NCBI RefSeq assembly: GCF_000802965.1
Contig: NZ_JSAK01000045.1
Coordinates: 1 to 64,000 of the forward strand
DNA: 64,000 nucleotides
Reading direction: 5' to 3'
DNA from: Pseudomonas fluorescens
GTDB lineage: Bacteria > Pseudomonadota > Gammaproteobacteria > Pseudomonadales > Pseudomonadaceae
The translations under genes and the position numbers were made by a program. Position 1 is the first letter of the stretch; each line of letters begins with the position of its first letter. Shown in pieces: positions 54,452 to 63,119 of the stretch. The notes below the pieces were generated by a model, which saw only the letters and a list, made by a program, of their open reading frames with translations, was not told where the DNA came from and did not search any database.

Positions 54452-54770
54452 GCAGGAGCAGGCTTGCCAACGATGGCGGTCGTCAAGGCGATGCAAGGCT
54501 TGCTGGCCCCATCGCCGGCAAGCCGGCTCCCACAGGGTTTTGTGTAGTTCCGGACATCGCAGACGTTCTGTAGGAGCTGGCTTGCCAGCGATGGCGGTCG
54601 TCAGGGTGATGCAAGGCTTGCGGGCCCCATCGCCGGCAAGCCGGCTCCCACAGGGTTTTGTGTAGTTCCGGACATCGAAGACGTTCTGTAGGAGCTGGCT
54701 TGCCAGCGATGGCGGCCTTCAGGGCGATGCGCGCCTCAAGGGCCTCATCGCCAGCAAGCCGGCTCCTACA
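54452..54770. repeat. Array of three REP pairs with 118-bp periodicity
   Basis: Three consecutive inverted pairs (TGTAGGAGCTGGCTTGCCAG / GGCAAGCCGGCTCCCACAGG). The second and third units repeat with a 118-bp period; GGGTTTTGTGTAGTTCCGGA recurs at 54535 and 54653. It lies between the two receptor genes and could separate their expression levels. Confidence 0.9.
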
Positions 54771-54794
54771 AGGGGTTGCGTGGTGCCACAGGAA

Positions 54795-57065
54795 TCAGAA
54801 GCGACTGGTCACGCTCAGGCCGACAGTGCGTGGGTCGCCGTAGGTGATGACGTATTGGCCCAGGGTGCCGTTCGGGCGGCCGTGAACCTGGTACCGACGG
54901 TCAGTGACGTTGTTCACAAACCCCGTGACGCTCAGTTTTTCATCCGGGCTGAACCAGGTCAGGCGAGTGTTGGCCAGGGTGTAGTGCGCCTGGCTGAGGG
55001 TCTTGTCGGCACTGCTCTGGCGGTCGGCGAGGAAGTATTCCTTGTCACGGAAACTCACGTCGCCACCGGCGACCAACTTGCCGCCGATTTCCAGCGGGAA
55101 GGTGTAGTCGGCACCCAGCGCTACTACGTTGCGCGGCGAGCGTACGAAGCTGTTGCCGCTGTAGTCCCCGGTGACGACACCGGTGTTGGGGTTGGTGTTT
55201 TTGAAATCGGTGTATTCGGTGTCGAGGAACGATACCGCCGCACGCAAGTGCAGGTAGTCGGTCGGCTGGGCTTCGAGTTCCAGCTCGGCGCCCTTCACCT
55301 TACCTTTGGCGCCGTTGGTCAAAGCCGTGGTGAGCACGCCGTTGTTGACCGTCAGCAGGTTCACCTGAATGTCCGAATAGTCGTAATAGAAGATGTTGGC
55401 GTTGGCCGTCAGGCGATGGTCGAACCATTCAGACTTGAGGCCGATTTCGTAGGCGTCGAGTTGTTCCGGATCCACCGTAGTCAGCTGAGAAAGGCTGGTG
55501 GACAGGCCGGTGTTGAAACCACCGGAGCGGAAGCCGTGGGCATAGCGAAAGAACACGCGCAGGTTGTCGTTGATCCGGTATTCCGGCGTCAGGTCATAGG
55601 TCCAGTCTTCCCAGGTATTGTTTTCCTGGCGATTGCCATTGGTGCCGACTCCGGCCAGCGGCACCAATGGGCCGTTAGCGGTGATGCGGGTCAGTTGGGT
55701 CAGGTCGAGGTCGATGTCTTTCTTTTCCTGGGTCCAGCGCAGGCCGCCGGTCACGGAGAACTTATCGGTAAAGTCGTAGGTCAGGTTGCCGAACAACGCG
55801 TAACTGTCCGTGGTGTGGTCGTAGCTCAGGTCACGAAAGGCGGTGGCGCCGCCCGTCTGGTTGGAGCCAGTGCCGTTAGGCGTCGGGCCGGGTGTGATGA
55901 TGCGTTGTGCGGAGCTGTCGAGGTCTTCGTGGAAGTAATGCGCACCCAGCAACCAGCGCAAGGTTTCCTGCTGCGGCGAGGCCAGGCGCAGTTCCTGGGA
56001 ATACTGCGAGTATTTGTTATCGGCAATCGCCGCGCCGTTGACCTCATAGGGGGTGTAGTCGGCGTCGCTGGTGGACTGCCCGCGAATGTAGTCATAGGCG
56101 CTGATAGAGGTCAGGGTGTAATCACCCAGATGCCAGTTCAGGGTCAGCGAAGTGCCGTCGTGATTGAGCTTGGAATCTTCATTCACGTTGAGGGCGATAT
56201 CGCGTCCGCTGGGTCTTTCGTAGCCGACGTTGTAGTAGCGTCCGACGGATAGCGAGCCGTTGCTGCCATCGCCTTTGTATTCGCGACTGTGGACCTTCAG
56301 CAGCGCCTCAAGATCATCATTTATCTGCGCGAGAAACTGCAGGCGAACGGCTTTCTTGTTGACGTCGCCGTAGGTGTTGTCGTCCACCAGGTTGTCCTGG
56401 AAGCCGTCACGCTCTTCGGAGTACAACGCGATTCGCGCCGCGAGTTTCTCATCCACCAGTGCTCCCCCCAGGGCACCGCTGACGATACGTTCGTTCTTCG
56501 TGCCAAAGCCGATCGTGCCGAAACCGTCCGTGTCGAAGGTCGGTTTTTTCGAGATGACGTTCACCGCACCGGCGGTGGTGTTTTTGCCGTACAGCGTGCC
56601 TTGCGGCCCCCGCAGAATTTCGATGCGCTCCAGGTCGAACAACGGCCCGCCGCCGGCAATGGGTGCGTTCAGATAGACGTCATCGGCGTAGATCCCCACC
56701 GGGAAAACCGTTGCAGCACCGGTATCCCCGGTGCCGAGACCACGGATGTACCAACGTGGCCGGCCATCGCCGTCCGGGTTTTTTGCTGAGGTGTTGGGCA
56801 CGAATGTCGTGATGTCACCCATGTTGCGCACGCCGTCGGCTACCAGGCTGGTGCCTTGTATCGCTGACACCGCCACCGGAATCTCTTGCAGGGTTTCTTC
56901 ACGGTGCTGAGCGGTCACGGTGACGGTCTTGAGTGAAGGCTCGGTGGCGGTTTTGCTGCTGTCGGTTTCTGTGGTTTCTGCTGCCAGCAATCCTTCGCTG
57001 ACGCCGCCCCCGGCCAGTAATAAGGTCAGCCAGATACTCTTGGTGATTGGATTAAGTTTATGCAT
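54795..57065 (-). CDS. TonB-dependent receptor, organosulfur cluster copy 2
   Basis: A 756-residue receptor of the large group with a VTVTAQHREETLQEIPVAVS plug start (about 49-68), resembling FyuA/CirA-like and sphingomonad-type receptors. Plug motifs are RWYIRGLGTGDTGAATVFPV (about 104) and LERIEILRGPQGTLYGKNTT (about 145-164). The barrel ends TVGLSVTSRF. The signal peptide ends around LAA-ET (residue 29). GGAG is 7 bp before ATG 57065. It differs clearly in sequence from the neighbouring receptor, so the two probably recognise different ligands. Confidence 0.9.
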   Translation of the reverse strand: MHKLNPITKSIWLTLLLAGGGVSEGLLAAETTETDSSKTATEPSLKTVTVTAQHREETLQEIPVAVSAIQGTSLVADGVRNMGDITTFVPNTSAKNPDGDGRPRWYIRGLGTGDTGAATVFPVGIYADDVYLNAPIAGGGPLFDLERIEILRGPQGTLYGKNTTAGAVNVISKKPTFDTDGFGTIGFGTKNERIVSGALGGALVDEKLAARIALYSEERDGFQDNLVDDNTYGDVNKKAVRLQFLAQINDDLEALLKVHSREYKGDGSNGSLSVGRYYNVGYERPSGRDIALNVNEDSKLNHDGTSLTLNWHLGDYTLTSISAYDYIRGQSTSDADYTPYEVNGAAIADNKYSQYSQELRLASPQQETLRWLLGAHYFHEDLDSSAQRIITPGPTPNGTGSNQTGGATAFRDLSYDHTTDSYALFGNLTYDFTDKFSVTGGLRWTQEKKDIDLDLTQLTRITANGPLVPLAGVGTNGNRQENNTWEDWTYDLTPEYRINDNLRVFFRYAHGFRSGGFNTGLSTSLSQLTTVDPEQLDAYEIGLKSEWFDHRLTANANIFYYDYSDIQVNLLTVNNGVLTTALTNGAKGKVKGAELELEAQPTDYLHLRAAVSFLDTEYTDFKNTNPNTGVVTGDYSGNSFVRSPRNVVALGADYTFPLEIGGKLVAGGDVSFRDKEYFLADRQSSADKTLSQAHYTLANTRLTWFSPDEKLSVTGFVNNVTDRRYQVHGRPNGTLGQYVITYGDPRTVGLSVTSRF

Positions 57066-57439
57066 TTAAGTCTCCCCCAATAATGTTTCACTAGTGGGGG
57101 TAGAGCAGAGATCGTGCCAAGTGATTTTTTGGATAGGTTAGTTTTGTTAAGTGATTGGTTTTAAAGGGTATTAAATTTTTCGAAAGTTGTGATGTTTGAG
57201 GGTTTGCAAGGTTTTGTTAGTTGGATCCACTCCACGCTAAAAGAGTCTGCCGAAGATTCAACATAAGTTGCTTGGCGGGTGTTGCTGGAGCAGCAAGCGT
57301 TGAGTGAAGGAGTGTTGCCAGGCCAACAATTCACTGACCTTGAAGACGCCATCGCCAGCAAGCCGGCTCCTACAAGGTTTGCACATGACCTGTAGGAGCC
57401 GGCTTGCTGGCGATAGCGGTATTGCTGGCGACGAAGAAC
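57066..57439. other. AT-rich intergenic region with a REP pair
   Basis: 373 bp. The portion 57085-57240 is AT-rich with no gene and is the likely promoter region for the receptor gene. A REP pair (GCCATCGCCAGCAAGCCGGC / GCCGGCTTGCTGGCGAT, spacer about 17 bp) occupies 57344-57414, just beyond the 3' end of the DszB-like gene. Confidence 0.7.
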
Positions 57440-58498
57440 TCAAACCGCCAGGCGTGAAGTAGAGCCAATGACGTTTTCCAGCACGCTGAAATCGATCCAA
57501 TCCCGAACATCGAATCGCCGCGGGATGAAGTCCCAGCGATGCAGGAAATCGGTGAAATCCTGCAGCGCCTCAATGGAACGGGTATCGAGGGTCGTGCGCA
57601 AACGCCGGTGGGCATCTTCACCATAGGCGGCAGCAACCCAGTACTCGCTGGTGTTCAATTCACGGGCCAGAAAACGCCGGGTTTCATCCGGATTGGCCCA
57701 AGCCCATTGCTCGGTGCGCAGCACGGTATCGACGATTTTCACGCTGGCGTCGAAATGCTCATGCAGCAGGTGAGTATCAACGGTCAGGGTCCGTGGCGTG
57801 CCGTTGTTCGAGCGAATCAACGGGTCAGGGTGCGAGCCGGTATCGATGACCACGTGTAACCCGAACTCGTTGGCCAGGTGCACGGCGTGCGCGCCTTTCA
57901 AAAAGATCGCGTCGATGTCGCCACGCAACAGACCGATCAGCTCGTTGTTGCGACGGCTGAAGCGCGTCACGCCGAGGCTGACTTCCGAGCCGTAGACATG
58001 CTGTTTCTGTTCGTCGCTGTAGGTGCCGCCATAGGGGTAGTCCACCAACTCGACGTCCGACACCTCAAGGCCTTCAAGCTTGAGGGCGTTTTCCAGCCCG
58101 CGCAGGGCCTGGGCGCGGGTGAAGTCGATCTGCACGTTGGCCCATTTCGGCACGCCGAAGCGACGGTTTTTCAGGTCGCGCACACTCTTCACACCGCTTT
58201 CCGCGGTGGTCAGGATCAACTGCACCTCGTCGCTCCAGGACAGCCCCAATACCCGGGTTTGTACGCCGCTGGCGTAGGCCCAGATGGCCGGGATATTACC
58301 GCCGTGACGCACCGAGTTTTTCAGGTGATGGTCGTAGTGGGCTTCGCGAACTTCCCGTTCGCTGGACTCGCGCAGGGATTGAATGTTGGTGCCGAACGGC
58401 TGAAAGGCTTCCGCCAGACGACCGGACTGCACGGCGATGCCCAGTCCCGTGGGTACCGGGCTGTGGGTGTACCAAAGCGTATCGAGTGGTTTGCTCAT
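57440..58498 (-). CDS. DszB-like/sulfonate-binding-fold protein, serine variant
   Basis: A 352-residue protein of the periplasmic-binding fold without a signal peptide (starts MSKPLDTLWYTHSPVPTGLG). By comparison with the recalled sequence of Rhodococcus DszB (2'-hydroxybiphenyl-2-sulfinate desulfinase; Cys27, His60, Arg70 at the active site), residues align as Ser13, His54, Arg64 and Gly67 (HYDHHLKNSVRHGG). The nucleophile-equivalent is therefore serine. It may be a binding protein, a divergent enzyme or an inactive paralogue. AAGG is 6 bp before ATG 58498. It lies 36 bp downstream of a cysteine-containing paralogue and ahead of the TonB receptor genes. Confidence 0.75.
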   Translation of the reverse strand: MSKPLDTLWYTHSPVPTGLGIAVQSGRLAEAFQPFGTNIQSLRESSEREVREAHYDHHLKNSVRHGGNIPAIWAYASGVQTRVLGLSWSDEVQLILTTAESGVKSVRDLKNRRFGVPKWANVQIDFTRAQALRGLENALKLEGLEVSDVELVDYPYGGTYSDEQKQHVYGSEVSLGVTRFSRRNNELIGLLRGDIDAIFLKGAHAVHLANEFGLHVVIDTGSHPDPLIRSNNGTPRTLTVDTHLLHEHFDASVKIVDTVLRTEQWAWANPDETRRFLARELNTSEYWVAAAYGEDAHRRLRTTLDTRSIEALQDFTDFLHRWDFIPRRFDVRDWIDFSVLENVIGSTSRLAV

Positions 58499-58534
58499 AA
58501 AGGCCTTCAGTTCGAGTCCATGAAACCTGGCGGG

Positions 58535-59587
58535 TTACCCGGCCAGTGCAGTGTGGGTTTGCAGCAATGCGCCCAGCGGACGAGGATCGATCCAGTCGCG
58601 TACGTCGAAGCTTTTCGGGATGAAGCGCCAGCGATGCAGAAAGTGGGTGAAGTCCTGCAGGGCGGCAATGGCCTGATCGTCCAGGTCGGTGCGCAAGCGC
58701 AGGTGGGCGTCGTTGCCGTAAGCGGCACTGACCCAGTACTCGCTGCTGTTGGTTTCGCGGGCCAGGTAGCGGCGCGTTTCTTCCGGATGGGTGTGGGCCC
58801 AAAGTTCCGCGCGTCGTACGGAATCGAGAATGCCGGTGGCCACATCGAAGTGGTTGTCCAGCAGGTTCAGGTCCACCGCCAGTGTGCGAGGCGTGCCGTT
58901 GTTGCTGCGAATCAGTGGCTCGGGGTGCGAGCCGGTGTCGATGACCGTATGCAGGCCGAACTCATTGGCCTGCCGGGCGGCGCTGGCACCTTTGAGGAAG
59001 ATCGCATCGACTTCGCCGCGCAGCAGACCGACCAATTCCAGGTTGCGTCCTTCGACCCGCTGAGTGCTGACCGGTGTGCCGTTCACGGTGCTGACCTGCG
59101 GATCGCTGAACGTGCCCTCATAGCGGTAGTTCACCAGTTGCACATCGCCGACCTGCAGACCTTCCAGCAGCAGGGCGTTTTCCAGCCCGCGCAGGGCCTG
59201 GGCGCGGGTGAAATCGATCTGTGCACCTGCCCAGTCGGGCAGGCCGAAACGGCGCCCCTTGAGGTCCTTGACGGTTTTAATGCCGCTGTCTGGAAGAGTC
59301 AGGATCAGTTGTACTTCATCAGCCCAGGACAGGCCGATGACCCGCGTCTCCCGGCCTTGGGCCCGGGCCCAGATCGCCGGGATATTGCCGCCATGGCGTA
59401 CCGAGTTGCGCAGGGTGTGATCGAAATGCGATTCGCGCACCGCCTTGTCGGTGGATTCGCGCAATGACTGAACCTGCGTGCCCAAGGCGCCAACGGTGTC
59501 TTGCAGCCAGCCTTTTTGCACGGCGATGCCCAGACCGGTGGGGACCGGGCAGCGGGTGTACCAGAGGGTGTCGAGGGGGTGAGTCAT
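58535..59587 (-). CDS. DszB-like putative desulfinase, cysteine variant
   Basis: A 350-residue paralogue of the neighbouring gene, starting MTHPLDTLWYTRCPVPTGLG. Cys13 is where DszB has Cys27, followed by His54 and Arg64 at matching spacing (HFDHTLRNSVRHGG, Gly67). All recognised DszB active-site positions are conserved, and no signal peptide is present, so a cytoplasmic C-S bond-cleaving desulfinase is plausible. The comparison rests on a recalled DszB sequence. GGAG is 9 bp before ATG 59587. It is 20 bp downstream of the flavin monooxygenase gene, so they are almost certainly co-transcribed. Confidence 0.75.
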   Translation of the reverse strand: MTHPLDTLWYTRCPVPTGLGIAVQKGWLQDTVGALGTQVQSLRESTDKAVRESHFDHTLRNSVRHGGNIPAIWARAQGRETRVIGLSWADEVQLILTLPDSGIKTVKDLKGRRFGLPDWAGAQIDFTRAQALRGLENALLLEGLQVGDVQLVNYRYEGTFSDPQVSTVNGTPVSTQRVEGRNLELVGLLRGEVDAIFLKGASAARQANEFGLHTVIDTGSHPEPLIRSNNGTPRTLAVDLNLLDNHFDVATGILDSVRRAELWAHTHPEETRRYLARETNSSEYWVSAAYGNDAHLRLRTDLDDQAIAALQDFTHFLHRWRFIPKSFDVRDWIDPRPLGALLQTHTALAG

Positions 59588-59607
59588 GAGCCATTCTCCC
59601 GCAGCGT

Positions 59608-60768
59608 TCAGGCGCTGGCCTTCAAGTGAGATGCCGGTTGCACGGCAGGGCGTTGGTGCACCAGCGGCAGGACTTCCTGACCGATGCGCAGGGCCTCTTC
59701 CAGGTGTGGGTTGCCGGCGAGGATGAAGGTCGAGAAACCGGCGTCGCGGTATTCCACCAGGCGTTCGGCGATGTTCTCGTGGCTGCCCACCAGACCCACG
59801 GTCGGCCCCGGTTTGGCTTTGGCGAAACCGGCCCACAGGTTCGGGCCGATGATCAGGTCGTCGAAACGATCGATGTTCTGGTGGTAGGCGGTCTGGCGTG
59901 CGCCACCGACCGAGTCGGAGCCGCTGGTGAAACCCTTGGCGACCACGCTGCTCTTGCCTTCGAGCTTGTCGAATTGGCGACGCAAATCCTTCCACGCCAA
60001 CTCTTCGGTTTCCCGGGCAAACAGGTCGACCCGCAGACCGAAGCGCACGCTGCGACCCTGTTTGTCTGCCAGTTCACGTACTCGTTCGATGTGCGGCTTG
60101 AGCTTGTCGATGGGCTCGGCCCAGTTCAAGTAAACGTCGGCGTGTTTGGCGGCAACATCCAGGGCCGCGTCGGAGAATCCGGAAAAGTACACGCCGGGCT
60201 TGCGTTCGTCTTGCAGGCCGTGGGGCAGGGCACCGTTCTCCAGCTGATAGATATCGCCGTCATAGGAGAAGCGCTCGTTCTCCCAAAGCCCCTGGATGAT
60301 GTCGAGGAACTCGCCGGTGCGCTTGTAGCGCAGGTCATGTTCGAGGAAGTCGCCGTTGGCCCGCTGACTGGCCGGGTTGCCACCGGTGATGATGTTCCAC
60401 TCCAGGCGACCGCGGCTGAGGTTTTGCAAGATGGCCGCTTGTTGCGCGGCGTAGGCCGGCAGGGTCCAGGTGGCCTGGAAGGCGATCAGGAATTTGATCC
60501 GGCGGGTTTCCCGAGCGAGGGCCGCTGCGGCAATCCATGGCTCCGGGCCGGTGGGCAACAAGGCGCCTTCAAAACCGGCCAGTTCGGCGGCTTTAGCGAC
60601 TTGGGCGATGTAGTCGATGTAGGTGAAGTCGTCGGGGTCACCGTTGGGCAAGCGCCCGGGTGCGATGTTGCCTGGACGATAGTGCGGATTGCCGCGGTTG
60701 TGTTTGTCGGTGGTCAGTTGCGGACCATCGGTGCCCAGCGGCAGGCGCCAGAAAAACTCAGTGCTCAT
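59608..60768 (-). CDS. LLM-class FMNH2-dependent monooxygenase, SsuD-like
   Basis: A 386-residue TIM-barrel flavin monooxygenase of the bacterial luciferase-like family. FLIAFQATWTLPAYAAQQAA (about 94-113), NLSRGRLEWNIITGGNPASQ (about 117-136) and KPGVYFSGFSDAALDVAAKH (about 189-208) follow the SsuD pattern. SsuD-type enzymes oxidise alkanesulfonates to sulfite and aldehyde using FMNH2 from a partner reductase. That partner (SsuE-like) is not in this window. The active-site cysteine loop of E. coli SsuD (around Cys54) is not conserved here (ALLPTGPEPWIAAAAL), so the substrate may differ. AGGAG is 7 bp before ATG 60768. It is the promoter-proximal gene of the cluster. Confidence 0.85.
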   Translation of the reverse strand: MSTEFFWRLPLGTDGPQLTTDKHNRGNPHYRPGNIAPGRLPNGDPDDFTYIDYIAQVAKAAELAGFEGALLPTGPEPWIAAAALARETRRIKFLIAFQATWTLPAYAAQQAAILQNLSRGRLEWNIITGGNPASQRANGDFLEHDLRYKRTGEFLDIIQGLWENERFSYDGDIYQLENGALPHGLQDERKPGVYFSGFSDAALDVAAKHADVYLNWAEPIDKLKPHIERVRELADKQGRSVRFGLRVDLFARETEELAWKDLRRQFDKLEGKSSVVAKGFTSGSDSVGGARQTAYHQNIDRFDDLIIGPNLWAGFAKAKPGPTVGLVGSHENIAERLVEYRDAGFSTFILAGNPHLEEALRIGQEVLPLVHQRPAVQPASHLKASA

Positions 60769-60991
60769 GGGGTGCTCCTGATTCAAGTACGCGTTGCGTC
60801 GCGCAGGTGCGAGGACGTCTTGTCGGGGTGGTTGCAACGGGCATGCCATGGTCGTTGAGTCGGGTTTTGGTCAATGGGGTCGGGGGTTTGGCTGGAATGC
60901 GGAGGGGGTGAAGGCGAGGGGTGCTTCTGTGGCAGCAGTCGGTCAGCAATGGTTGCTCAGCGTGCAGCAGGGCATACATCGCACCCAACCT

Positions 60992-61214
60992 TGTAGGAGC
61001 CGGCTTGCTGGCGATGAGGCCGCTGGGTTTTGTGTGGTTTTGAGGACGCCATCGCTGGCAAGCCAGCTCCTACAGGTCCGCGTGTGAACCCGATTGTGTA
61101 GGAGCCGGCTTGCTGGTGATGAGGCCTTTGGATTTTGCGTGGTGTTGAGGACGCCATCGCTGGCAAGCCAGCTCCTACAGGTCCGCGTGTGAACCCGATT
61201 GTGTAGGCGCCGGC
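60992..61214. repeat. Tandem REP array with 105-bp period
   Basis: Two full pairs and a partial third (TGTAGGAGCCGGCTTGCTGG / CCAGCAAGCCAGCTCCTACA type) repeat with a 105-bp period; CGTGTGAACC recurs at 61081 and 61186. The last copy's start is altered (TGTAGGCGCCGGC). The rest of 60769-61250 (sulfonate-cluster start to ABC gene end) has no gene. Confidence 0.9.
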
Positions 61215-61250
61215 TTGCTGCGGGCGGCGTTCCGACGATGGCGGTTTCAA

Positions 61251-63119
61251 TCATGCAGATGCCGTGGCGACGATCTCATCGATGGACGAGCCGGCTTCGG
61301 CACTGCGCAAATAGGTCTGGTACAACGCCGCATAAGCGCCACCCTGATCGATCAATTGGCTGTGCGGCCCTTGTTCGACCAGGCGACCCTGGCGAATGAC
61401 CGCGATGCGGTCGGCATCGCGAATGGTGGCCAGGCGATGGGCGATGATGATGGCGGTGCGACCTTCGCAGAGTCGGCGAAATGCTCGCTGTATTCGACGC
61501 TCGGTATGGATGTCGACGGCTGACGTCGCTTCGTCCAGCACCAGCACCGCCGGGTCTGCAAGGTAGGCGCGCACCAGGCACACCAACTGTCGCTGGCCAT
61601 GGCTCAAGTGCCCGCCCAGTGGCCCGACTTCAGTCTGGTACTGGTGTGGCAGGCGCTCCAACACTTCATCTGCGCCCAACTCCCGGGCAGCTGCAATCAG
61701 ACTCGCGTCGTCGGCGTGGGGCGATGCCAGACGCAGGTTGTCGAGGATGCTGCCGCTGAACAACACATTGTCCTGCAAAACCACGCCGACATTGCGCCGC
61801 AGTTCATGTTGGGTCAGGTGGCGAACATCAATACCGTCAAGCCGGACCGCGCCCGACTGCACCTCATAAAAGCGCGTGAGCAACTGCACCAGCGTGCTTT
61901 TGCCGTGGCCCGATGGACCGACAATTGCCAGCACCTCACCCGCAGGAATGTGCAGGTCCAGGTCGTTGATCACCGGCGAAGAGCTGTTGGCATCGTAGCT
62001 GAAGCGCACCTGTTCAAAACTCACTTCACCCCGGGCCCTGCCCACGCGTTGCGGTGTCGCGTTGTCGTTGATTTCCGGTCGGGTGTCGAGCAGCAGGAAG
62101 ATCCGCTGTGCCGAAGCCGAACCCGTGGCGTAGCGCTCGAACAGGTCCGACAGTTCCTGCAATGGCCCGAGGAACAGAAACACATAAAACAGACTCTCCG
62201 CGATCTGGCCCACGGTCACATCCGCCTGCGCCAGCCCGTAAGCGCCCACCAGCAACAGCACCGCCATGCCCGCCGAACTGAGCAGAGCGGTAAAGGGGGC
62301 GAACCAGCCGGAGCGCAAGTTGCCGCGAATCAGCGCCTGATTGAAGTCATCCAGCAGACCCCGATAGCGCCGCAGGTTCGGGGCTTGCTGGGCGCATTGC
62401 TGCAACATGCGCGCGCCGCTCACGCTCTCCACCAGATGCGCGGTGAACCGGCTGCGGTTCTCCGCGACCCTGGCCCAGTTGCGCTGGGAGATGCGTTTGA
62501 AACTCCAGGTCGCCAGCACCAGCAACGGCACCGTGGCCGCCAGGCTGAGAAAAAACCGTGGGTCGATTCGCCAGAGCATCACCGACGCCAGTCCACAGCG
62601 CAGCAAGGCGCCCAGCAATTCAGGCGGGCCCTGGATCAGCAGCGGTTCAAGGGCATCGACGTCCCGGTCGACACGGGAAATGATCCGTCCGGCCTTGGTC
62701 CGGTCGAAATAGCTGACGCTCAGGCTCTGGACATGGGCAAATACCCGCACCCTCAAGTCATTCAAAACCCGGATCGCCGCACTGCCGGCTACAAACTGCG
62801 AGACCCCGGCGAGCAGGAATCGCCCGAGCCAACTGGCAGCCAGCCCCAAGCCGAGCCAGAGCACGAGGCGCTCATCAAGCAACCAGTGATCGCCCTGTTG
62901 AATCAGCCCGCGGTCAAGCAATTCACGGACGAACCAGGGGCGCAGGAACACGGTGAAGACCAGCAAAAGCTCAATGCCAATGACCCCGGCAATGTGCCGG
63001 CGAATCGGTTTAAGCAGTGGCAGCAGCCGACTGAACATGCTGCGGTCGAGGGCCTTTTTGGCCAGCATTTCTTCTATTTCGATATCGCTCAAGGCTTTGC
63101 CGGCGATTGGGTTAGCCAT
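61251..63119 (-). CDS. ABC exporter half-transporter, consensus-glutamate subunit
   Basis: A 622-residue half-transporter: six membrane helices (about 40-320) and a nucleotide-binding domain (about 370-600). Walker A is GPSGHGKSTLVQ, Walker B AVLVLDEATSAVD (with catalytic Glu) and H-loop IIIAHRLATI. The ABC signature is altered, LSHGQ rather than LSGGQ. Its partner at 63112 overlaps it by 8 bp and has the opposite lesions, indicating a heterodimer of the MsbA/LmrCD/TM287-288 type. Probable export of a lipid or drug. The start is ATG 63119. Confidence 0.88.
   Translation of the reverse strand: MANPIAGKALSDIEIEEMLAKKALDRSMFSRLLPLLKPIRRHIAGVIGIELLLVFTVFLRPWFVRELLDRGLIQQGDHWLLDERLVLWLGLGLAASWLGRFLLAGVSQFVAGSAAIRVLNDLRVRVFAHVQSLSVSYFDRTKAGRIISRVDRDVDALEPLLIQGPPELLGALLRCGLASVMLWRIDPRFFLSLAATVPLLVLATWSFKRISQRNWARVAENRSRFTAHLVESVSGARMLQQCAQQAPNLRRYRGLLDDFNQALIRGNLRSGWFAPFTALLSSAGMAVLLLVGAYGLAQADVTVGQIAESLFYVFLFLGPLQELSDLFERYATGSASAQRIFLLLDTRPEINDNATPQRVGRARGEVSFEQVRFSYDANSSSPVINDLDLHIPAGEVLAIVGPSGHGKSTLVQLLTRFYEVQSGAVRLDGIDVRHLTQHELRRNVGVVLQDNVLFSGSILDNLRLASPHADDASLIAAARELGADEVLERLPHQYQTEVGPLGGHLSHGQRQLVCLVRAYLADPAVLVLDEATSAVDIHTERRIQRAFRRLCEGRTAIIIAHRLATIRDADRIAVIRQGRLVEQGPHSQLIDQGGAYAALYQTYLRSAEAGSSIDEIVATASA

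Noticed and set aside
57878..59467. 529-codon plus-strand frame opposite the two DszB-like genes
   Set aside because: It mirrors two paralogous minus-strand genes with clear ribosome binding sites and family motifs; its translation has no recognisable domain.
60992..61214. Possible CRISPR array
   Set aside because: The period is 105 bp, repeats are inverted REP palindromes, spacers are themselves repeated, and no cas genes are near.
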